Source: Pogostemon cablin (taxonomy: Eukaryota > Streptophyta > Magnoliopsida > Lamiales > Lamiaceae). From it: DNA of 64,000 nucleotides. The number at the start of each line of letters is the position of its first letter. The stretch's first letter is position 1. This document shows, piece after piece, positions 23,624 through 35,768 of this stretch. The stretch is taken from the NCBI GenBank assembly GCA_023678885.1, contig CM042983.1, positions 23,046,279 to 23,110,278 on the forward strand. The letters run 5' to 3'. The notes beneath the pieces are model-generated. The model ran no database searches, was not told the origin of the DNA, and saw nothing but the letters and a program-made list of their open reading frames with translations. The translations under genes and the position numbers were made by a program.

Positions 23624-24001
23624 TCCAACACCAACACTGCTACCTTCTTCCAATGATTTTGTGAAACTCTCGACTTCTATGTAGCAATGTTCGAGTCCAT
23701 TGATGCAGGCCAGTCGAGGGATGATAGATAGCAAATAAGTGCGGAGGAACACTGCGTGGCAAGGGACATCGTCAACATAATAGATTGTAAGGGACTGGAT
23801 CTTGTAGAGTGGCATGAGCTTTGTGGCAAGTGGCGATCGAGACTTCTGATGGCTGGATTCTCCCCAGTGCGACTGAGTCCGTCAATCGGCAATGCCATCA
23901 CAGACTTGCTGAAAGAGTACAGCTCAAATTATAGGGTAGCAGAGGAAAACAGTGCTCTGTATCTTGGGTTGAAGAACAGAGCTTTATCAACATGCAAATG
24001 A
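23624..24001 (+). pseudogene. GRAS transcription factor fragment (PAT1-like C-terminus)
   Basis: One frame from 23624 to the TGA at 23999 reads like the end of a GRAS protein. SNTNTATFF is followed by CETLDFYVAMFESIDAG (PFYRE region), then EEHCVARDIVNIIDCKG, HELCGKWRSRLLMAGFSPV and YRVAEENSALYLGLKNRAL (SAW region). Order and spacing fit the PAT1 branch. Two in-frame stops (TGA and TAG before 23756), the loss of the upstream GRAS domain and the loss of the terminal SAW tryptophan show it is a pseudogene. GRAS genes are often intronless, so a processed copy cannot be told from a genomic fragment. A short direct repeat (GCAAATGAG...TTCTATCGGC) follows at 23994-24105. Confidence 0.8.
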
Positions 24002-24894
24002 GATTTCATGTTTGAGGGTTTCTGTTCTATCGGCTTCTTCAATAAGAAGTCAAGAAGTGGGCAGCGCGCAAATGAGGTTTCTATTGAGAGTTTTTGTTTC
24101 TATCGGCAAGAAATGGACTTTTATAATTATCTTTTTGTAATTATTTTTCTTTTATTATAATTATAATAATAATTGGTTGCTAGTGTAATTTAAATTATAA
24201 ATAAGAGTTAAAAAAGTAATTTCACCATTTATCTTACTTTTTTTATCTCCTACCAAACATCTCAACTTTCTATTATGTTAATTTTAATACAATATGTCAA
24301 ATGATTTTCATTTTTCATAATATGAATACTTATCTTCACTTTAATCTCATTTCTAATATGGCAATTACTACTGTGCAATAGTTTTTAAGGCGTAATTGAG
24401 TTAGCCCTACCCAGTTTATTTTTTTGACCCAGCATATATAAGGATTTTTATCCTTAATTTCATTTCATTCCCCATTCTCTCTTCCTTCCTTTCTCTGCGG
24501 CCTCTCACTATGCTCTCTCTCTCTCTCTTTGGTGTGAGATCTCTCTCCCTTTCTCTCTCTTTTCTGTGAGATATGCCGCCCTCTCCTCCATCTCTCTCAT
24601 CCCTTTCCACTGCGCTCTCTCCTTCTCTCTCTTCGCCGTGAACGACGGTGCTTCCCATCGCCGTTCCTCGCCGCCATTGTCGGAAGATAATGTTCTAGTA
24701 GCACCCTGCCGCTCCAGATCTTCTACCTTCTTATGAAACCCGTGAACTAACATGCATCTCCGATGGATGATTTAATTCTATATCTGAAATGGTTAGATTG
24801 ATTGAGTATTCTTCAATTCTACCATTTTCAAGATCTTCATGTGTTGGTGAAAATTAAGATGATAGATCTTTAATGTGTCGTTAAAATTATGATG

Positions 24895-25896
<1,002 letters not shown>

Positions 25897-25976
25897 TTAT
25901 GATGCTAGTGGTTGATGATTTCGTATACAATTCTAGATTCGATGGCGGATGCAGTGAACTTTCATTTTGTATTTTT

Positions 25977-26590
25977 TGTTGTAATAATCGTACGATTTCT
26001 GGAGCTTATTTGGAATACTGTATAAGTTTTAATTTTATAATGTATACATTTTTCTTAATTAATGTATACGATATCTATTTTTCCCATATTCAATTATATT
26101 TAATTGTAACTATATAATGTATAAGTTTTTTTAAATTAATGTATACATTTCCTTTATAAATGTATTGCTTTTTTTTTATATTGTTGTAAGAATCGTATGA
26201 TTTATGTAGCTTATTTGAGATACTGTATAAGTTATAATTTTTAATGTATACATTTTTCTTAATTAATGTATACGATATCTATTTTGCTCAGATTCAATTG
26301 TATTTAATTGTAACTATTGTATATAATGTATAAGTTTTTTTAAATTAATGTATACATTTTCCTTAATAAATGTATTACTTAAAACAAAAAAAAAAGTTGT
26401 AATAATCGTATGATTTCAGGAGCTTATCTAGAATGTTGTATAAGTTGTAACTTTTTAATGTATACGGTTTTCTTAATTAATGTATATGATATCTATTTTG
26501 CTCAGATTCAATTGTATTTAATTGTAACTATATAATGTATAAGTTTTTTTTAATCAATGTATACATTTTCCTTAATAAATGTATTATTTT
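25977..26590. repeat. About 205-bp block in three tandem copies
   Basis: Copies start near 25979, 26182 and 26394. Each carries TTGTAA(T/G)AATCGTA(C/T)GATTT, then GTATAAG, AATGTATACA and ATGTATACGATATCTATTT. It is A/T-rich and non-coding. Confidence 0.85.
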
Positions 26591-27479
26591 TTTAAATAAT
26601 TATTGAAATATCAATATGTTCATCTTAAATCCATTATAATACAGTGATTTAAAAACTCAAAAAAAAATATTTAATACTAAGAATTTGACAAATATATTTC
26701 AATTAAAAAGAAAGAAACTAAGAATTTGACTAATATATTTCAATTAAAAAGAATGGAAGAAGAAGCGTACAAGTAAAAAAAATTAGAAACTTGTAGTATC
26801 AAGAGGAGCTAAAAGATTGTCAAAGCATATACATTAATTTATAATAACTAATACAATGTTATAAGAAAAATAATACACTATAATACATGAACAAAATCCA
26901 AACTTATTCCATTGATCTAATTCCACATCGCCAAATCACAGATGCATTCCATCTTCAGTTCTATGTAATCTCCTCCAAATCAATTTCATTTATCCAACTT
27001 TACTTATCGGATTCCTCTACACAATACAGATCTACCCAATCGGTCAGACGGAGGTTGTGATTTGAGGGAATGGAGGAGGCGGCCGGAGGTTGAGATCTAA
27101 GGAAACGAAGGCGGCGCGAGATCTGAGGGAATTGATTGACGGAGGCGTGCGACGGAGGCGGCGCGAGATCTGAGGGGACTGACCGACGAAGGCGCGCGGA
27201 GGTAGAGGAGTTGGCGACATGAAGAGAAGAGGAGATGCGGCGGAGGTACCGACGGTAGGGAGAGGAGAGAGGGGAAGAATAGGCAGTGAGAGAAGAGAGA
27301 GAGGAGGGAAGTGATTGATGCGGTAAGAGAACAGAGAGAGGAGAGAAGGGACCGATAGATCTTTGTGCGTGAGAACCAAATGATAAATGATCCAGTTGGA
27401 TTTTTTAGATTTTATACCTGACCCATTTTTAAAATATGGGCATATTATTAGTGAGCACCAATTGCACAGTAGATCAACT

Positions 27480-28606
27480 CTTCTAATATATATACTCTTA
27501 TCTCATCTATCAAACGAGACGTTAATATATGATACGATAACTACGCATATAAAGAATAGTTGAAAGGACCTCAAAATTCATAACAGCTCTGATTTAAAAT
27601 GTGGAATGTAAATTATGTTAAGCAAAATTTGAATTAAACTCTGAATACAGTTGGTTCACGAATCTTGTCAATAGTGTCAATCTAGCTTAAACTAAAGCTA
27701 ATAGGATTTCCAACATATGAAATCACGCATAAAATGCCATTCATAACAATAATAGAAATTATTCTTGCAAGTTTCACTTTATAATTTAACATTCATATCC
27801 ATAGAACAATTCACATCAATACACAATCCATAAAATAAGCATTAAACTTTGCAAAGTCCATTTTCCTACAAAAAAGCCAAATAAACTTGTTATCTGGCAA
27901 AAAGCCTCCATCAAACAATTGAAAATGCAAGTATTCTGGAGTATGACGTCATGGTAGTCAAGGACACAACAACTATCATCAAAACGAAATCTACCTGTGA
28001 ATGCAAAAAAGACATGTTTAATATTTGTCGAATCAACGTCTCACAATCTCTTCTCCCACAAAGATAGTTTATTTACCTATAAATGACTAAGATGAACTAA
28101 TTTCCAACGTGGTAGACACTAATTACATTACGAAAAGGAGAAAAAAAGAAAGGGAAAAAAAGACCATAATCGATGGGAAACTGCTCCAAGCAAATGAGAA
28201 GCACCACGTGTTAGTTCCATGGAGGCAACGGTTTATACACAAAGTCTTGAGTGGATGCACAGTTCAAATTCAGATTGTGAGTTGTCAATTCTATCAAAGT
28301 TGATGATGTTGCTGATGGAAGTCGTGGATAATCCATCACGTGCACTCATTAAATATGAAATGATTAGGAATATCATTTCCTAGATTTCTATTAAATTGAG
28401 AAGGAAAATGTAACAATGTATGAGATATGAGGGTGGAATTATAGTGCAAGCAATAATTGGGAACATCACTCCTATTAATTTTGAAATTCTAAAAATTTCA
28501 ATTAATAATCATGGCAGGAAGTTAAAGTGATTCTTGAATTCTAAGAGTGTAGAAATATTAATTGATTGAAATAAATAATAAGGTTGAAAATGTAAAAAAA
28601 AAATAC
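27480..28606. other. Intergenic, nothing recognised
   Basis: A/T-rich sequence. The largest frame (28109-28303) has no recognisable domain or codon pattern. Confidence 0.5.
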
Positions 28607-28608
28607 TA

Positions 28609-30102
28609 CTTTCTCCATCTCATTTTCATCTTCATATTTACTGTACACACGCAAATTAAAAAAAATCACTTTTTAAGTAACTTTTGGGGGGTATTTTGGT
28701 ATTTTTGGGTAATAAATAAATGATAAAGTACAAAGAAAGGGGTACTTTGATGTCTAGGCTTGGATACTAGTTTTTGGGGAGAAGATTGGACTGGGGAGGG
28801 TACTTTGATGTCTAAATATCCTAGATTATTTAAAAATTGTACAAAGAAAGAGGTGAGGATTAGCGAGATGGGAGAATGGGATGGGGAAGAGCGAAAATGG
28901 GGATGGGAATGGAGAAGATCACTTAGGAGTTTTGAAACTGACGATCTTGATTCTTTGTTGTCACTTATCAACAGGTACAAATTATTTAAAGAAGCAAAAG
29001 ACACTTGGATGTGGAAATCAAACAGCAAAGAGACCTACAATGTCAAAGAAGCATACAAAGTGTTGCGAAGAAGGAAGAGGACAAGAGAGCAAGAAGATGA
29101 AAAAATCTATAGTCAAATTTGGAGAAGTGCTGCAATTCCCAGAATATAACTTATGGCTTGGAAATCAATTAAAGGAAGACTCGCTATGACAGTAAATCTT
29201 AGAAGGAGAAATTGTCTTCCATTGAATATTGGAATCATGTGTCCATTGTGCAAGAATAGCGAGAAAACATGTAAACATCTATTATTCCACTGCAGCTGGA
29301 GTGCAAAATTCTGGTTCGAATGCCTTAAATGGTTGGGGGTGAGCACTCCCATTCATGAGTCAATCAAAAATAATTTTACGGAGGTCTATTTCGATCTAAA
29401 TTAGGTAATTCTATTGCCTTATTAGTTTGGATGTGTGGTATTTGGTTAATATGGAAAATGAGGAATGATGTTGTCTTTGAGGAGTTAAAGGAGATATTAT
29501 GAAAATTGTTGGGGATATGAAGTGTAGAGTATGGAGTTGGATAAGGAGAAATAAAAAAAACTTCTTCTATCAACATTAATTTTAGAGCTTGGTGGAAAGG
29601 AGGACAGGGAGAACGTAGCTTCGAGGAGATGTTGCTAACTTAAAAAAGTTAATTCATTAATGTGGCGTAAAGGTATGTGTTATTACTTGGTGGTTCGATA
29701 GGTGGTCTGTAAGGTATATGGAGTAGTACCAACAGGGCCTAGGTGATTGTTGAATTTTTTCATTCCACGACTGTAGTGCTTTGTATTAGGTGGTTTGTAA
29801 GATGCATGGAGTAGTACCAACAGGGCCTAGGTGATGTTTGAATTTTTTTCATTCCATGACTGTAGTCTATAGTGCTTTGTATTATAGGGTATTTCTCATT
29901 ACACATTTTTATTAATAAGATATTTCTTTTTGCTGTTCAAAAAATAAATAAATAAATAAATGATAAAGTATTATGTATGTTAAAAAGGTGATGGTAACTT
30001 TGAAAATAAAGTATGTTAGAGAGATATTAGTTATGTACTTTTCCTTTTATGGGAGTATGGAATATTGGAAAAACGGAAAGTGTGAAGTTGGGACGGAGGG
30101 AG
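28609..30102. mobile_element. Stowaway MITE split by a LINE
   Basis: The left terminus CTTTCTCCATCTC (28609) and the right terminus GGGACGGAGGGAG (ending 30102) are degenerate and good Stowaway ends, each flanked by TA (28607-28608, 30103-30104). Removing the LINE and one target copy leaves an element of about 255 bp. Its middle (TTTTGGGTAATAAATAAAT) matches the MITE at 35769-36000. Confidence 0.8.
28731..29949 (+). pseudogene. 5'-truncated LINE (zf-RVT region) with 20-bp target duplication
   Basis: The frame from 28760 reads like the end of a plant non-LTR retrotransposon ORF2: TSFWGEDWTGEGTL, PRLFKNC, MGEWDGEERKW, then after an in-frame TAA (29147-29149) the reverse-transcriptase zinc-binding region with CPLCKNSEKTCKHLLFHC and FWFECLKWLG. 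After 29404 the frame shifts but LLVWMCGIWLIWKMRNDVVF is still readable. A 3' untranslated part follows, ending in an A-rich tail. AATAAATAAATGATAAAGTA occurs on both sides, at 28711-28730 and 29950-29969, a 20-bp target duplication. The reverse transcriptase and endonuclease are lost by 5' truncation, so it cannot move itself. Confidence 0.88.
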
Positions 30103-30104
30103 TA

Positions 30105-31173
30105 TAAAATTAAAATGGGAAAAAAATATTTCTCAAGTACTTGGTACTTTTTTTTTATTATTATTATATATTATGATTATGATTATGATATATCTTCTCT
30201 TTTATATATAATCAAACTTAATATTTTTTTAAGGAAAATATTTGTGTGAGACTGATTTACGTAATAGTTCATGTGAAATATTTAAAAAGTGATAATTTTT
30301 ATAATGAAAAGTGATACTCAGTTAGTAAAAAGTGATAACGCTATTACATAAAAATTTATAGTATAAATAAAAAATAATTCTCAATTAGTGAAAAGTGATA
30401 ATATTATTTTATAAACCATTTAAATAGTTGAAAAATTAGAAAGTAAAGATAAAAATTAAGAAATAGGAGTATGATGTATGTTTGAATAAAAAAATTAAAT
30501 TGAACACATATTATAGGTGTTGTAAGATAGGATTTCGTGGATTTATTATGTGATTTTATAAACCGATCAAAACAAACAGATTTTTGGATTAGAGTAAAAT
30601 TTGGATTTGTAAGTTGAAAACAAATATAAATTGGGAAACTTTGTAGGCTAGTGAATGATAATAAAATTAGAAAAGAGTTGTTATGTGAGGGAAACATTCG
30701 CATTTTACCAAACACCCCCCTTAATTTTGTTAGAAAAAAAAAAGCCACTTACAACGGACAATCACGCTTTTTAATATTCCTTCTATTCATCTCAAAGGTT
30801 TTCATGTTGTTATTTTGAGTGCTGGCTCTAAAAGTATTTATTTTTTTTTAATAAAAGAGCTCCACATATAGTTTATAACTCACCACTAGTATACTATTAT
30901 ACATAAAATAATATTTTATCTGTTCATCTAAAAGAGGTGTATTTTGTCATCTTAATTTGTCTCAATACAACAAGTGCATTCCCCTTTTTAGTTATGAAAC
31001 TCACATAAAACAATTAATATATTTTCATGGGCTCACACACAACACTAATACAAATATTCACTATACATTAAAATATTATCTCTCTCCTCATTTACATATA
31101 CACATTAAATATTACGCTTTTCATCCCGTTTAAGTATGTGCCCCCATCCCGATACGAAGATTAAGAAAAGTGG
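30105..31173. other. Intergenic, A/T-rich
   Basis: No gene recognised. Decayed MITE-like pieces (TTCCTTCTATTCATCTC near 30778, CATCCCGTTTAAG near 31122). The minus-strand frame at 30404-30748 looks random. Confidence 0.5.
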
Positions 31174-31175
31174 TA

Positions 31176-31402
31176 CTCCCTCCGTCCCAACTTCAACTTC
31201 ACATTTCTGTTTGGTCTGTCCCAAATTCAACTTCATACTTCTATGAAAAGAAAAAAAAAATAACTAATATCCCTCCAACATACGTTAATTTCAAATTTTC
31301 CATCAACTTTTTAACATACTTTATCTACAGTAAATTAAAAAATAATTTTTCTTAAACTCTGTATTTACAGTAAACGTGAAGATGAATTTGAGACGGAGGG
31401 AG
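31176..31402. mobile_element. Stowaway MITE, complete (227 bp)
   Basis: CTCCCTCCGTCCCAACTTC at the left and GACGGAGGGAG at the right, with TA on both sides (31174-31175, 31403-31404). A second, older right end (AACGGAGGGAATAA) at about 31438-31451 suggests a MITE inserted in another MITE. Confidence 0.85.
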
Positions 31403-31779
31403 TAATTTTTAGAAGTAAATGTGAAGATGAATATGGAACGGAGGGAATAATTTTTTGAAGTAAATGAAAGTGTGTTAGGTATGTTAGGTAGGGATAATTT
31501 TTTTTAAATAAACTGTGAGTGATTGTTTTTTAATTTTTAATTTTTGGGTTAATTATATAAAAAATGCCCACCTTTGTTCTATTTGCAATTTAGTCCAATC
31601 TTTTATGATTTGGTAAAAAAAGCCATCAACCTTTCAAGGGCTTAGCAAATCCAACCCAATGGGCATACCCCTGCCCGAATGCTGGTTTCTCAACTCGTTT
31701 GAATATGGCAGTGGCAAATCTCCAGATTTCACTATACCTAACAAGATTTACCAAAATATTCCCTACAAGAGTCTTCATC

Positions 31780-32068
31780 CTGTTCTTATGGTTAGTATTG
31801 CATCTTCAGCTCTTGATTTTCTCTCCAACTCAATCATAGCCTCTGCCAATCTCTCCCTCATCGACGACGCGCTTCTCGAGCCTCCGGTGGTCTGCCTGAC
31901 CAACGATTTCAACCCCCTCTCCATTGGTCGCGCCTTTTACCCTCTCAGTGTCCCTTTTAAGTCGCCCAATTCGAGCGCTGTTATGACGTCGTTCTCCACC
32001 CAGTTCATCTTCTCAATCCTCCCCAATATCGCCACCAGCCTGGGCTTCGGCCTCGTCTCTGCGTTCCC
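31780..32068 (+). pseudogene. Captured L-type lectin receptor kinase fragment
   Basis: The frame reads SALDFLSNSI, ASANLSLIDDALLEPPVV, CLTNDFNPLSIGRAFYPL and SPNSSAVMTSFSTQFIFSI, then LGFGLVSAF. This is the end of a signal peptide plus the first third of a legume-lectin domain as in LecRKs. It stops before the metal- and sugar-binding residues, and the kinase is absent. It sits inside an uninterrupted frame of 169 codons (31659-32168) that starts in the MULE repeat, so a chimeric peptide is possible in principle. The segment before 31780 is not recognised. Confidence 0.8.
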
Positions 32069-32181
32069 AAAATCTCTCTCTCTCTCTCCTTCCCGCCATT
32101 TACGGGCCTCTGTTCTTAATGATTCTTCTCCGGCAGAACAGCAATTAATCGAGAACTCATTCATCTAAGTAATTAATTCCA

Positions 32182-32460
32182 ACAGTAGATCCTACTCGTT
32201 CGCCGAAATTCATCTCGTCTGCCGGAGAGTCGCCGCCGGTTTATCCAAGCTTGGGATCAGGAAAGACGACGTCTTCATGGTGCTTCTCCAGAATTGCGCC
32301 GAATTTGTTTTCACTTTCATGGGAGCTTTGATGATCGGAGCGGTTACTACCATGGCGAACCCTTTCTGCACTGCCAATGAGATTTTCAAGCAGTTCAATG
32401 CTTCCAAATCGAAGCTGATCATCACGCAATCGCCGTCCAACGCGCACGCCGGCCAGTATT
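32182..32460 (+). pseudogene. Captured 4-coumarate:CoA ligase fragment
   Basis: The frame reads SYSFAEIHLVCRRVAAGLSK, LGIRKDDVF, LLQNCAEFVFTFMGAL, GAVTTMANPFCTANEI and ASKSKLIITQS. This is the N-terminal part of the adenylating domain of 4CL and relatives (TANPF.T..E, K.IITQ). The AMP-binding P-loop and catalytic motifs that lie further on are missing. It has no start of its own and is in another frame from the lectin piece. It comes from a phenylpropanoid gene unrelated to the lectin kinase, so two captures are needed. Confidence 0.82.
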
Positions 32461-32840
32461 TTGGGCTTTTCTCCAGCCAGCCGCGACTGTGGGCCAATAT
32501 AACCAAACATGTTTAGTGATGTGTTGACGGTCAACATTTGCCAAGCCAGCAATCGGGCAGGGGGGTCTGCCCATGGGGTTGGATTTGCCAAGACCTTGAA
32601 AGGTTGTTTTTTTACCAAAACTTAAAATTTTGGATTAAATTGCAAATAGGGCAAAGGTGAGTATTTTTCATGCAATTAACCTTTAATTTTTTAGGTAAGT
32701 TCAAATTTTTATAGTACATCCCAATGAAGAAAAGCAAATAACAAGGGTGGGTGTGGATGAAGGAAGTAGTAAACAATAGGAATAATCGAAATCTTGCGCG
32801 CAATAGTTTCTAGTCCGTATGCTGTTTTTGTCACTCGTAA

Positions 32841-34955
32841 ATGGCAACGAGGCGTTCACTTTTCCACGGCGAGAAGTTGAAAATTTTTTCTTATTCCTCT
32901 AATTTTCCTCAAATTCTTTCCTCGGATTCGTTTTTGCTAGAGAAGATATTATGGGCTGTGAAGAGAGGTCAGTTCATCAACCCCCATTTATGTTCTCAGC
33001 TAAATCCACCGACCTATACACAAATTCTGTATGAATGTCGTCATGATTTGCATTCTGGTGCAAAATTTATTGATTTTATTGAAAAGAAATACCCTAATTT
33101 CAAGCATTCGTCAATGTCACTAAGCGCAGCTGTACATGTCTTAGTAAGGAGTAAAAGAATATCTGATGCACAGGCTTTGATTTTAAGGATGATTGGGAAA
33201 AACGTGGCTTCTAGAGTTGAGCTTATTGATTCAATGTTAGCTACTTATGGAAAATGTGGATCAAATTTGTATGTTTTTGATTTGTTAGTTAGGACATACG
33301 TTCAAGCGAGGAAGTTTAAGGAGGCTGTTGAGGCGTTTAGAGTGTTGAAATGTAGAAATGTTTGTGTTTCTATCAATGCGTGTAATAGTCTTCTTGGTGG
33401 GCTTGGTAGAATAGGTTGGGTAGATTTGGCAAGAGAAGTGTATGACGAAATGGTGGGTAGCAGAATGGATTTGAATGGTTATACGCTGAACATTATGGTG
33501 AATGTATTCTGTAAGGGTTTTAAGATAGAGAAAACAAAGGAATTTCTGGTGGAAATGGAGAAAAGAGGGATCTTTGCGGATGTTGTGACGTATAATACTA
33601 TAATCAGTGCTTATTCTCGTGAAGGGAACATTGAAAATAGTATTGAGTTGTTGAGGGAGATGCTAGGTAAGGGTTTGGAACCAAGTATATTGACTTATAA
33701 CTCAGTTGTCATTGGTTTGTGTAAGAATGGGCAATATGAAAGAGCAAAGGAGGTTATAACTGAGATGATTCAGAAGGGGTTGTGTCCTGACACATCCACT
33801 TATAATGGATTGCTTGAATGTTGTAGAAAATATAATTTAGTAGATGCTGAGGGCATATTTCATGAGATGCTTTCTCATGGTGTTGTCCCAAATCTGGTTA
33901 GTTACAGTTCAATGATTGGCTTTTTTTCAAGAACTGGGGATCTTGATCAGATGATGGCTTATTATAAGGATATGCAGTTGAAAGGCCTGATGCCTGACAA
34001 GATTATTTACACCATTCTGATTGGTGGATTCTGTAGGCAAGGAGCCATATCAGATGCTCTGAAAGTGCTTGATGAAATGGTGAAACAGGGTTTGCAGATG
34101 GATGTGGTGACTTACAATACCATTTTGAATGGCTTATGCAGAGAAAAGAAGCTTTCTGAGGCAGATGCGCTCTTCAGTGAAATGGTGCAAAAGGGAGTGT
34201 TTCCTGATTTTTGCTCTTACACAACTTTAATACATGGATATTGTAAGGTAGGAAATATGGATAAAGCATTGAACTTGTTTTGTTCTATGCTTCAAAGAAA
34301 TTTGAAGCCTGATGTAATTACATATAACACCTTGATTGATGGACTCTGCAAGACTGGTGAAATGGGAAGAGCCTTAGAGTTGAGGGACGACATGATTTTA
34401 AAAAAAATGCATCCCAACTATATCACATATGGTACTCTGATTAATGGATTCTGTGAAGGTGGTTATTTATCAGATGCATTTAAATTATGGAATGAGATGA
34501 TTGATAAAGGTGTTGAGCCCAACACAGTTATTTTCAATTCCCTTATAAAAGGGTTTTGCAGGCATGGTGATCTGACTAAGGCACTTGAGTTCATGAAAGA
34601 AATGAAGTCGAGAGGAATTTCTCTTGATTGCATTACTTATAACACTCTGATACATGGGTTTATGAAAGAGGAGAATGTTGACACAGCTTTTGACTTGGTG
34701 AGTGAAATGGAAAAAGAAAGTATGGTACCTGATTTAATCACCTACAATGTTATTTTGGATCAATTCTGCAGACTCGGTAGAATGCAAGAAGCCAATACAG
34801 TATACAAAAAGATGATTGAGAAAGGCATCAATCCTGACCGGCATACATATATGTCATTAATAAATGGTTATGTCTCACATGAAAATGTGAAAGAAGCTTT
34901 TCACTTACATGATGACATGCTGCAGAGGGGTTTTGTGCCCGATGACAGGTTTTAG
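32841..34955 (+). CDS. P-class pentatricopeptide repeat protein (At5g01110-like)
   Basis: An intact single-exon gene of 704 residues. After a basic, serine-rich N-terminus, probably an organelle targeting peptide, and a lead-in (SMSLSAAVHVLVRSKRISDA), there are 16 tandem PPR motifs of 35 residues from about residue 148 to the end, such as VVTYNTIISAYSREGNIENS. There is no E, DYW or SMR domain, so it is P class. Length and the ending HDDMLQRGFVPDDRF match what I recall of Arabidopsis At5g01110. Such proteins bind organellar RNA and affect its processing, stability or translation. Residues 5 and 35 of the motifs are mostly N/D, N/N, N/S and T/D. The start is the first ATG in frame. A Pack-MULE ends 158 bp upstream. 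Confidence 0.95.
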   Translation: MATRRSLFHGEKLKIFSYSSNFPQILSSDSFLLEKILWAVKRGQFINPHLCSQLNPPTYTQILYECRHDLHSGAKFIDFIEKKYPNFKHSSMSLSAAVHVLVRSKRISDAQALILRMIGKNVASRVELIDSMLATYGKCGSNLYVFDLLVRTYVQARKFKEAVEAFRVLKCRNVCVSINACNSLLGGLGRIGWVDLAREVYDEMVGSRMDLNGYTLNIMVNVFCKGFKIEKTKEFLVEMEKRGIFADVVTYNTIISAYSREGNIENSIELLREMLGKGLEPSILTYNSVVIGLCKNGQYERAKEVITEMIQKGLCPDTSTYNGLLECCRKYNLVDAEGIFHEMLSHGVVPNLVSYSSMIGFFSRTGDLDQMMAYYKDMQLKGLMPDKIIYTILIGGFCRQGAISDALKVLDEMVKQGLQMDVVTYNTILNGLCREKKLSEADALFSEMVQKGVFPDFCSYTTLIHGYCKVGNMDKALNLFCSMLQRNLKPDVITYNTLIDGLCKTGEMGRALELRDDMILKKMHPNYITYGTLINGFCEGGYLSDAFKLWNEMIDKGVEPNTVIFNSLIKGFCRHGDLTKALEFMKEMKSRGISLDCITYNTLIHGFMKEENVDTAFDLVSEMEKESMVPDLITYNVILDQFCRLGRMQEANTVYKKMIEKGINPDRHTYMSLINGYVSHENVKEAFHLHDDMLQRGFVPDDRF

Positions 34956-34958
34956 ATT

Positions 34959-35768
34959 AAATGTTGAAGCTGTTATCCTACGATGGCCGTAAAGTGATTC
35001 TGGTAGCTAAGGTTCTCGAATACAACTTGTTGGGCAACTTGTTGAATTAATATTGAGTAGTGAAATTGGAACCGAATTACGACATGTGCATTTGGCTTAT
35101 CAGTCATTTTATAGTGAGTAATCAGCATTTACTGGTCTCTTTATGGATGAATTTCATGGCACTTCTTCAGTTATTGAAGCTATTTGTCAACTGCAAGGCA
35201 CTCTTCATCCAATTGTGGTACTCCTTGATGCTAACCTTCTTTTCTAATTTTTTAAACTAAGACTTGGACTTCATATATGAGCTTCTCTTCTAATCTGGTT
35301 GCATTGGGTCTTCAGATTAAATGAAGATGGAACATGGCTTGTTCCAAACCCTCAGAACCCATGGTATCTGACCTTCTGTTTGGTGCTGATCAAGTATATG
35401 TTGCATGGTTTTGTAAATAAGAGGTAAGTTTCTTATTTGAAAGCATAGTCATTGAGGGAGAATTATGTGGAATCGATTTCATATATAATCTGATGAAAAA
35501 AAGAATAAATATGGGTGAAAATACAATTATGCTCCCGGGATTAGTACTCCCTCTATCTCACAAGAGCTTCCAGGTTTAATACTCCCTCCATCTCTCGATA
35601 GCTTTCACTCTTACTGCTACAAAATTTTGTCACTATTCAACGTTTTGTCCAATTTTATTGATTTTTTGGAGTAATGTAGTCTTTTTGGGTGATAAAGATG
35701 TACTCCCTCCATCCCAATCTCTACTTCATGTTTACTGCTTGGCATTTTACATAGATATCTCTATTTGT
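34959..35768. other. Downstream of the PPR gene: 3' UTR and MITE debris
   Basis: No second gene recognised. Several Stowaway-like left ends (TACTCCCTCTATCTC at 35546, ATACTCCCTCCATCTC near 35580, TACTCCCTCCATCCC near 35701) show repeated insertion and decay. Confidence 0.55.

Larger units (their letters stand above)
31546..32682 (+). mobile_element. Pack-MULE with two captured gene fragments
   Basis: Long terminal inverted repeats of about 135 bp. Left 31546-31685 carries GGTTAATT, CTATTTGCAATTTAGTCC, CAACCTTTCAAGG and CCTGCCCGA. Right 32530-32682 carries the same blocks reversed (CTTGAAAGGTTG, AATTGCAAATAGGGCAAAGG, AATTAACC). The flanks ttaattttt at 31537-31545 and 32683-32691 are a perfect 9-bp duplication, the Mutator signature. 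There is no transposase. The cargo is a lectin receptor kinase piece and a 4-coumarate:CoA ligase piece in the same orientation. The element ends 158 bp before the ATG of the PPR gene, so it probably contributes to that gene's promoter or 5' UTR. Confidence 0.92.

Noticed and set aside
24416..24753. Glu/Arg-rich minus-strand proteins
   Set aside because: Low-complexity translation of a CT/GA-rich stretch that falls within a transposon-like region.
27044..27379. Proline/serine-rich 111-residue minus-strand protein
   Set aside because: Compositionally simple, part of the GA-rich end of the suspected 3.1-kb element, no known domain.
28666..29028. 120-residue minus-strand frame
   Set aside because: It is the antisense shadow of the LINE reading frame.
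32210..32618. Two minus-strand frames over the Pack-MULE
   Set aside because: They are antisense to the 4CL fragment, whose plus-strand translation clearly matches the family.
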